Part shown: positions 57,475 through 64,000 of the stretch, one piece after another
How positions within the stretch are numbered: the first letter of the stretch is position 1
Layout of the letters: each line of letters begins with the position of its first letter
Assembly: GCF_932526225.1 (NCBI RefSeq)
Contig: NC_064035.1
Span: 19,085,969-19,149,968, forward strand
Length of the DNA stretch: 64,000 bases
Source: Nematostella vectensis
Lineage: Eukaryota > Cnidaria > Anthozoa > Actiniaria > Edwardsiidae
Direction of reading: 5' to 3'
Translations under genes and position numbers: made by a program
The notes under the pieces: model-generated
Database searches by the model: none
What the model was told of the DNA's origin: nothing
The model's input: only the letters and a program-made list of their open reading frames with translations

Positions 57475-57718
57475 TTTGCCATTACGACTCCTCAAGGTTC
57501 ACTAATGCCGTGCACAAAGAAAGCTCAGGTCTGAACTAACTACAAGCATGTGACTACATCAAAATCTACATACTTATATGCAAGGGAACTCGTAAATATT
57601 GTGTATGTAATTGATACGTGTACTTTGATAAGAATGTAGCTATGTGTATTAGTATTTCTACAGCTCATGGATGGCGTTATCATTATTATTAATATGGGAT
57701 TATTGTCCTCTTTTCCCA

Positions 57719-60700
57719 TCAACCATTCGTTAATTGTGGTGTTCCATCCACAATTCTCTGCTTTAGTACATCATTTTCATACTCTTCCACGGTTTCTTTT
57801 CCATTCTCAATAATCCTTAAGGGAAAAAAAAGCAGTCAATTAGGCTTTCTGGGCACGTCAAGAGGAACAGATGGGGAGATACCCCCCCCCCCCAAAAAAA
57901 AAAAAATGCAAAACAAAAAAAGTTTTTAAACTGCTTGTCCTATTCCTTAGGTAAAGAATTTTCCCAAGTGAAATCTCCTTAGGGTTTGAAGTAAGTTTGT
58001 GTTGACCATTTAAAGTGAAAGGCACAGGTCGTGTAATTTGTGAAATAAGACTTCAATCAAAATACTGCATGCACAGTCAAGAATGACAACATTCCTATGA
58101 GCGTGTGCTGTTTTTAAAACCATATATTATGATATTATGACAATATTTTGATTTTTCGCATACAATTTCTGCTTTACATGTTTTTTTTTGTTTCATTGTG
58201 GGTAGTATTTCAATACAAAACTCTTCATTGTTATTGCTGTCTCAGACTTTTAACAAGTTTGAGTAAATTGCATTTCTTTTGGCATTTTCCTGCCAAACCA
58301 GAAAACGATCACCATCAATTCATTCTCCTTTTGCTCGGCCAAGAAGATGAGCACCAACTTTCAAAGCTCTGTAGAAAAATAAATTTCCCACATATAAAAG
58401 GGCTTAGCTCCGCCCCCTATCGGCTGAATAAAATTCAAACTTCAAGATGACAACACGCCGATACATTGCGTCAGTAGTGAGACTTTTTAGTTCTGTTATC
58501 AGTAATTTGAACTAATTTTTACTGAACATTCCTGCAAACAATAAGAGAAGCGCTCCAAAAGTTGAGTTTGGGTTTTCGCTCATCGAGGGCAAACAAGACA
58601 TGCTTCACTGAACTCGAGCTCCGCACAACATAGCAGTTTACTGACAACTGAGACTATCGTGGCCCTGGTCCAGGCCCTTTTATAGTTTGGGTCCTTGTTT
58701 AAACCAAATTGAATTTCCAAATTCAAATTCAAAAGCTTATCTATGCTTGTTTTTGCCATATTGCTATAAGTGAAAGGTGATACAAGTCTCTTTGTTTCCA
58801 GAAGTAGGATTGCTTACTCACTTGCTTGGGAGAGAATAAGCCAATGACACCGTAAAGTTTCGGACCTAGGCAAACTTCATGATCCAGATAAATCAAGTAA
58901 AAGAATGGCCATACTCACTTTTTCTGGGTGATCTTTCTACCATTTATTATTTTTGTGGATGTAGATACAGACTTGACATTTCCTGGAAGAGAAGGCAGAG
59001 GTAATCAGAAATTACTTGACTGTGATATGAACTTTTAGAGCAAAATTCTTAACTCAAGAATTAGCAATAAGACTACTATGTAGACTAGAATTTTAGATTT
59101 GGGAGTAATACTATGTAGACTAGAATTTTAGATTTGGGAGTTGATCACCCACAATGAAATGCTGAGTCAAGTGTGTGAGGTATGTTGAGTTGAAGGCATA
59201 TAATACTGCACAATATACTAATCCCAGAAAATCCCAAGGCTTGAGAATTTTTGGGGGTAGGGATACCCTTAATACAGAAGGACTTCGAAGGAAAGTTGGC
59301 AGGTATGCATACATAGGTGACTCTGGCATCTGCCATACCACTCGCAGAGAAAAACTCTAAAACTCAAGTGAAAAACAACTAAATGCAGCTCTTGCTAAAA
59401 CCAGCAGTTAAACCCAAGAACCAAGTGGGGAGAGGAACAGAACAACACTACGCTGACTGCACCGCCCAATTAGCGGCAAATAATACAGAATGTATCTACC
59501 AATGCTAACAACAAAATACTGTGATCATGAACAAGTGAAGGGCATACCTCCTAGCCCACCACCACCAAAACTTGAGAAAGAAGAAAAGCTGTAAAACAGG
59601 AAGAAGTGTTAAGGGTAATGAGCAACCAACTATCCGGCACTTTCAGATAACTTGATAAACAAAAAATACACAATTTGTTACACGAGCTGTAACAACCTTG
59701 AAGCCCCATGCAGTTGCTCTGACCTTTGTGGCACAAAGCTGGTTATCAGAGATCAGAGTGGCTGCTTTAGAGACTATTCAAATTTCTGCTTTCACAGCCA
59801 AGCAATGAATGGCTCGCTTAAGAAATGTCAGGGGGGGGCACATTAATGTTAATATCGAGACACTATTATAATTGAGGAGAACATTTGAAATAGTTGGCAC
59901 AAAAATTGCAAATGAAGAATTTTATAGCAAAATATATATACAAATCTGATAAACCTGAAAAACAGCTAACTAGTCCTCTAAGGCAAATAGAAGTAACATA
60001 TATTTTAAACTACTTCACAAAGAAGACCACTAATGACAATTTATCCATAGAGCAAAATCCTGCTAAAATAATATAACTTTTTATAGGTAGCACAGGGTTT
60101 TAATTAACTTTCAGAGTGGGCGGTGGAGATTGATAAGTAGGGGGTGGAAGTTATTTTATCTTTTTAGTTCAAATAAAACAACTCGAATTTAAAAAAAAAG
60201 TAGCCGCCGCACTGTGGGAAATAGCCGCCGGCCGCCAGGGCCTAATAAAACCCCTGTAGCAGGGATCCAAACTTTGGGTACAAGCTGTACATTTAAAACT
60301 TACCTCCCAGCGGAAAAGGGATCTGATCCAAACCCATCAGAAAAACTAAATGGATGGTGCATCCCTCTCATAGGATGGTGAAAGCCCCTCATGGGATGGT
60401 CCGAACCATTTCTGTGAGAGCCAAGACCTGCCATGCCACCAAAAGGGTCTGGAAAAGACAATCATGCTTATTAAACTCTACCAACAAAAGTATAATAGTT
60501 AGATTAAAGACGTTCTTACCAGAGAAAAAGTCCGCAAATGGGTCATTTGTTCCAAAAAAGTCCCTGAAATAGATTCAATGTTATCATGAGACCTCATAAT
60601 TTACAAACCAAAACAATCCATACAAATGACAGGTACTAAAAGATAATCAACTAAAAAACAAAACAAAAAAACGTGACACAGAGGCCAGATCTATCATATG

Positions 60701-61539
60701 ATGCTTAAAACCATACTATTTTATGCTTTATTAACACAAAGTGCAATACAAAAGAATTATATAAATAGACATTTTTGTTGTAAATACTACAATACTTGGT
60801 AGGCCTGTCACTTAACACCAAAGAGAGGCTCAAATATGCATCCAGCCAAAAGCAAGTCAACAACAGAACACACAAGACAGCGAATTTTCTTTAAATACTA
60901 TTGATACGCCAAAGCATATACCTGTTTAAGTCTTTCTTTGGTGTAAAGCCATAGGCCCCCCAAAGTATTACATTTTTAACTGTGTAAAGGTCTATTACTA
61001 ACTTATTAATTTTTAGAATAATTACAGATCTGATAGTCACCTAAAAATCTCATCTGGAGTGCGGAAATGGAAGTTGAAGCCAAAGTCTGTGTGTCCTCCA
61101 TTGCCTGTAAACAAAACAGATTCACCTTTCACCATGCACTACCTGTTATCAAAGGCACAGTTGCTACTGGAGAAAAGGGGACAGAGATTCCATACATCAA
61201 AGTTATATCAGTCTGGTTTTCTCATCTCTTTGGATTTTTCAGATGCTAATGGTTGTCATGTAGGCTGTTACCATCACACGACATGGGATAATGGGACAGA
61301 ATACACACAATTTTCCAACCATTTGATTGTTGTCAGGGCCTTGTTATTTATTTTCCAGGATGTTATTGAGAATATTGACAAACCTAGGATAAACTGTTAT
61401 AATATCTGAAAAGTACCTGTTAGTCCATCTTTGCCATATCTGTCATACACATCTCGTCTCTTAGCTTTAAACAAAAAATTATACAGAGTTGGCTAACAGA
61501 AATGCCTACCACAACATTATGCCTCACATAAGCAAAATT

Positions 61540-61582
<43 letters not shown>

Positions 61583-63569
61583 TCTATTTTCCTGTAGTTT
61601 TTCTAATAAGTGCCCTCCTTTGAATAAGTACCCCCTCCCTAATAAGCGCCCCCCTTGGCCTCGAATTTTGGAATATACTTACAATCAGACAAAACCTCAT
61701 AAGCTTCAGAGATTTCTTTGAACTTTCTTTCAGCTTCTTCCTTGTTTTGAGGGTTCTTGTCTGGATGCCACTTAAGTGCAAGTTTTCGATATCTATAGAA
61801 AGAGAGACAAACATGGGGCATACATATGAACTGGGGGGCTGGAAGGGCCTTCAAGTCCCTGCCCCACCCAACATGACATACTTTTCCATACTTTTTCATA
61901 ACCCTGCCCCACCCCCATTATTGTGTTAGGTCTGAGGGACAGGAGTTACTGTCCATGTGTCTTCATCTGCTTGACGACGCGACAAATACAATTCACAATG
62001 AAGTATTGTTAGATCTCTGGACCTACCAAGAACCACTGGATCAGTTGCTGTATAAGCCGTCTATCCGACCATTATCCACCCCCTATTTTGAAATCCTGGA
62101 TCTGCCTCTGTCTGTTTATATGTTTTCTTAGATTTTACGTGATTCAATGGTGATTTCAAAATGCTTGACTCAGGTTGACCCACTTTTATCAGTGTCACTC
62201 ACTTTATTTGTTTTACCCTCATGGAATAAATTCTTTATCATTATCTTGACAAAGCTGAAAATCCTATCCCATAGTAAGTCAGAACTGGCTGGAAAACTTC
62301 AACTGCTCATTTCATTGCTAGCATAATTTTACAACCATTTGTAGGTGTACCAAAGCTGGACTTTCAGCCCAAAAAACCTCGGCCCGAGATAAAATCTATC
62401 ATGTCATCTGCACATTAGTTAAAAATAAAAAATAACAAGTTTCAAATATATAAGTCATCATTGGTCACAGTTTGTTTTCAGCATTGTAATTGATGCTATG
62501 TGCAAATAATATAGCCACACTAATGCCACAAAGTTTGCACACAAGACTTCTAAAAGAGACTGAAAACAGAAATTAATTAAAAACATTCATTACCCAATTA
62601 CTGATTATAATTAACACAACTTGGGTGAAGCAAAGGTATTTAATTCATTTGAAATATATAGAGAGGGCGATTTTGAAGACTACTAATTCCAACCTCTAGC
62701 AAAAATACCTTTTATTCTATTATTCCTTTCATAAAAGGGATTTCATATATAAGCTCAAACTAAAGCAGTCTAGTTAAACCGTGAAAGTATTACATGTAAT
62801 GCGTAAAAGCATTGCAGATATTTTGACTATCCTGGCTAAATAAACATAAAATATTGCTACAGTACTTCCACTGTGAAATTCGAATAGGAAAAGAGGAGAA
62901 ACGATATATCATAATATTATGATGAAATTCACTTGAAAAATACGAGTAAAACACTTATAAAAAAATAAACAATATAACAGCAAAATGCTGTCGACGGATA
63001 CATAGCTTAACTCAACATAACAGGTATCTTATTCAATATTGATTTTTCATCTTTTGTAATAGAAGATGTAAAAGCAATTCAGCGCGACTATCTTGCTATA
63101 TTGCTGATTTATTTTTATTGCTATTGTATTCCCATATAAAAATGGAATTTTTCCATAACAGCAAGCTAAACATTTAGACTACATATTGACTAACGATTCC
63201 GGTTAGGTAATCTTTCGCTGCACAATTACAGACGTATTCGAGATGACTTTGTTGTTATGTGAAACGCAGCTTTGACCAGCAATTTAGTGAGCCCCTACTG
63301 CGCCATTATATAACAAGCTTAAATATACTTTTTTCAAAATAAACGTTTCAAATGTGTAGAATCTGTAAGACTGCGAATAACTTTTAGCTTCGATATACGT
63401 CGTAGCTAATTCCGGAGGATAGAATTTCAGGGCTGGTTGAAAAGCATTCACATCTTAAAATTTGATTTGTTCAAGAGAATTTTCCACTTTGTATGCACAC
63501 TTACGATTTCTTTATGTCTTGCTCGCTAGCACTGCGAGGGACTTCTAGAATGTCGTAATAATCGGCCAT
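57719..63569 (-). CDS. DNAJB6-like type B J-domain cochaperone, 225 aa, nine exons
   Basis: The exons on the minus strand are 63505-63569, 61683-61792, 61417-61464, 61041-61104, 60520-60563, 60304-60448, 59548-59588, 58919-58982 and 57719-57815; all junctions are GT-AG and in phase. The J domain (1-70) starts [20 protein letters not shown], has HPD at 31-33 and ends near [23 protein letters not shown] region follows ([19 protein letters not shown]) with His/Met-rich [17 protein letters not shown]. The conserved C-terminal domain is [20 protein letters not shown], then [11 protein letters not shown]. It stimulates Hsp70 ATPase and, in the DNAJB6/B2 group, prevents aggregation of polyglutamine proteins in cytosol and nucleus. 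The Ser/Thr-rich stretch, which binds clients in vertebrate DNAJB6, is short here (SFSSFSSF only). 225 aa compares with 241 aa for the short human isoform. Confidence 0.95.
59076..59145. repeat. Two tandem copies of a 35-bp sequence in a DNAJ intron
   Basis: CTATGTAGACTAGAATTTTA begins at 59076 and again at 59111, with identical following bases; a simple recent duplication. Confidence 0.85.
61537..61586 (+). repeat. (TTTA)n microsatellite
   Basis: About 50 bp of TTTA repeats in DNAJ intron 2. It is followed by three AATAAG(T/C)(G/A)CCCCC-type units (about 61605-61655), probably a transposon remnant next to the exon 2 donor. Confidence 0.9.
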
Positions 63570-64000
63570 TCTACCCTTTTAGGTGTTTTAAGACATCGAA
63601 TAGCTTGCAAAGCTGTGAAATATTTGAATAACTCAAGATTTCTTCGCGTCTCCGTGCATCGTGTTTTCGATTACAGAAGACACCGATACAGATAATCTAA
63701 TGCGGCAAGCACTGGCCAATCACAGAGTAGATTCATAACCACGTGAGACCACCGGTTATACCACAGGTATCCATGTGTCATGCAATGGTTCATCAAAAAA
63801 ACTTGATAAGAGAATAATTATGTGCTATATTTTAGAGTTTGATAGTCGTTTCAGTTTCTGTGAGGCCACCGACCGACCTGATCGTATGAGTCTGTGGTAC
63901 AACCTGCCGTCAAAAACAACAAAAGTAGTAATTAGGAAAGCAACAATATCAAGCAGAAACAATATCACCAGGAAAACAAAAACAACAACAGTAGTAACAA
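63570..64000 (-). promoter_or_regulatory. Upstream region of the DNAJB6-like gene with a CCAAT box
   Basis: CCAAT at 63716-63720 (GGCCAATCACAG) lies about 150 bp upstream of the minus-strand ATG; its orientation is reversed relative to the gene. No perfect heat-shock element (alternating GAA/TTC) was seen. The rest shows no gene. Confidence 0.35.

Overview
The window is nuclear DNA of an invertebrate animal, most probably an anthozoan cnidarian of the Nematostella type. This is an inference from five things: intron-rich metazoan genes (class IIa HDAC, SOCS4/5-type SOCS, DNAJB6-type J protein, rhodopsin-class receptor); canonical GT-AG introns; moderate A+T; many short inverted-repeat DNA elements with internal G-runs; and CR1/L2-type LINEs plus a Ty3/Gypsy relic. 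Nothing suggests a prokaryote, organelle or intact virus. All exon coordinates were assembled by hand from splice consensus, reading phase and family conservation.

Layout. 0-7 kb is a transposon graveyard: a broken Ty3/Gypsy pol, a LINE 3' fragment, several MITEs and a 12 x 57-bp minisatellite. 7.8-9.8 kb holds a two-exon SOCS4/5-like gene (minus). 11.6-16.9 kb holds a three-exon class A GPCR (minus); its 3.9-kb intron carries a possible small plus-strand transcript. 17-21 kb has a frameshifted Harbinger transposase start and TTAA-flanked MITEs. 22.3-28.7 kb carries a five-exon TEX12-like synaptonemal-complex gene (plus), with a GC-AG first intron and a 2.4-kb long-TIR element in its last intron. 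29.7-46.6 kb is a complete class IIa HDAC (plus, at least 22 coding exons, 1,086 aa) whose introns host a 3.6-kb LINE, MITEs and three different tandem arrays. 48-50 kb is MITE-rich. 50.6-52.1 kb is an intronless condensation-type acyltransferase (minus) between two copies of a dispersed repeat. 53.7-55.9 kb is a LINE with a 2A-like motif and an (ATT)n tail. 57.7-63.6 kb is a nine-exon DNAJB6-like gene (minus).

The host genes do not form an operon or one pathway. They cover cytokine/growth-factor signal damping (SOCS), receptor signalling (GPCR), meiotic chromosome synapsis (TEX12), signal-dependent transcriptional repression (HDAC), acyl transfer and protein folding. The observations most worth following are the TEX12-like gene, the HDAC that keeps the catalytic tyrosine lost in vertebrate class IIa enzymes, repeats abutting splice acceptors, the receptor lacking the usual TM3 cysteine, and the LINE ORF1/ORF2 and 2A-like junctions.
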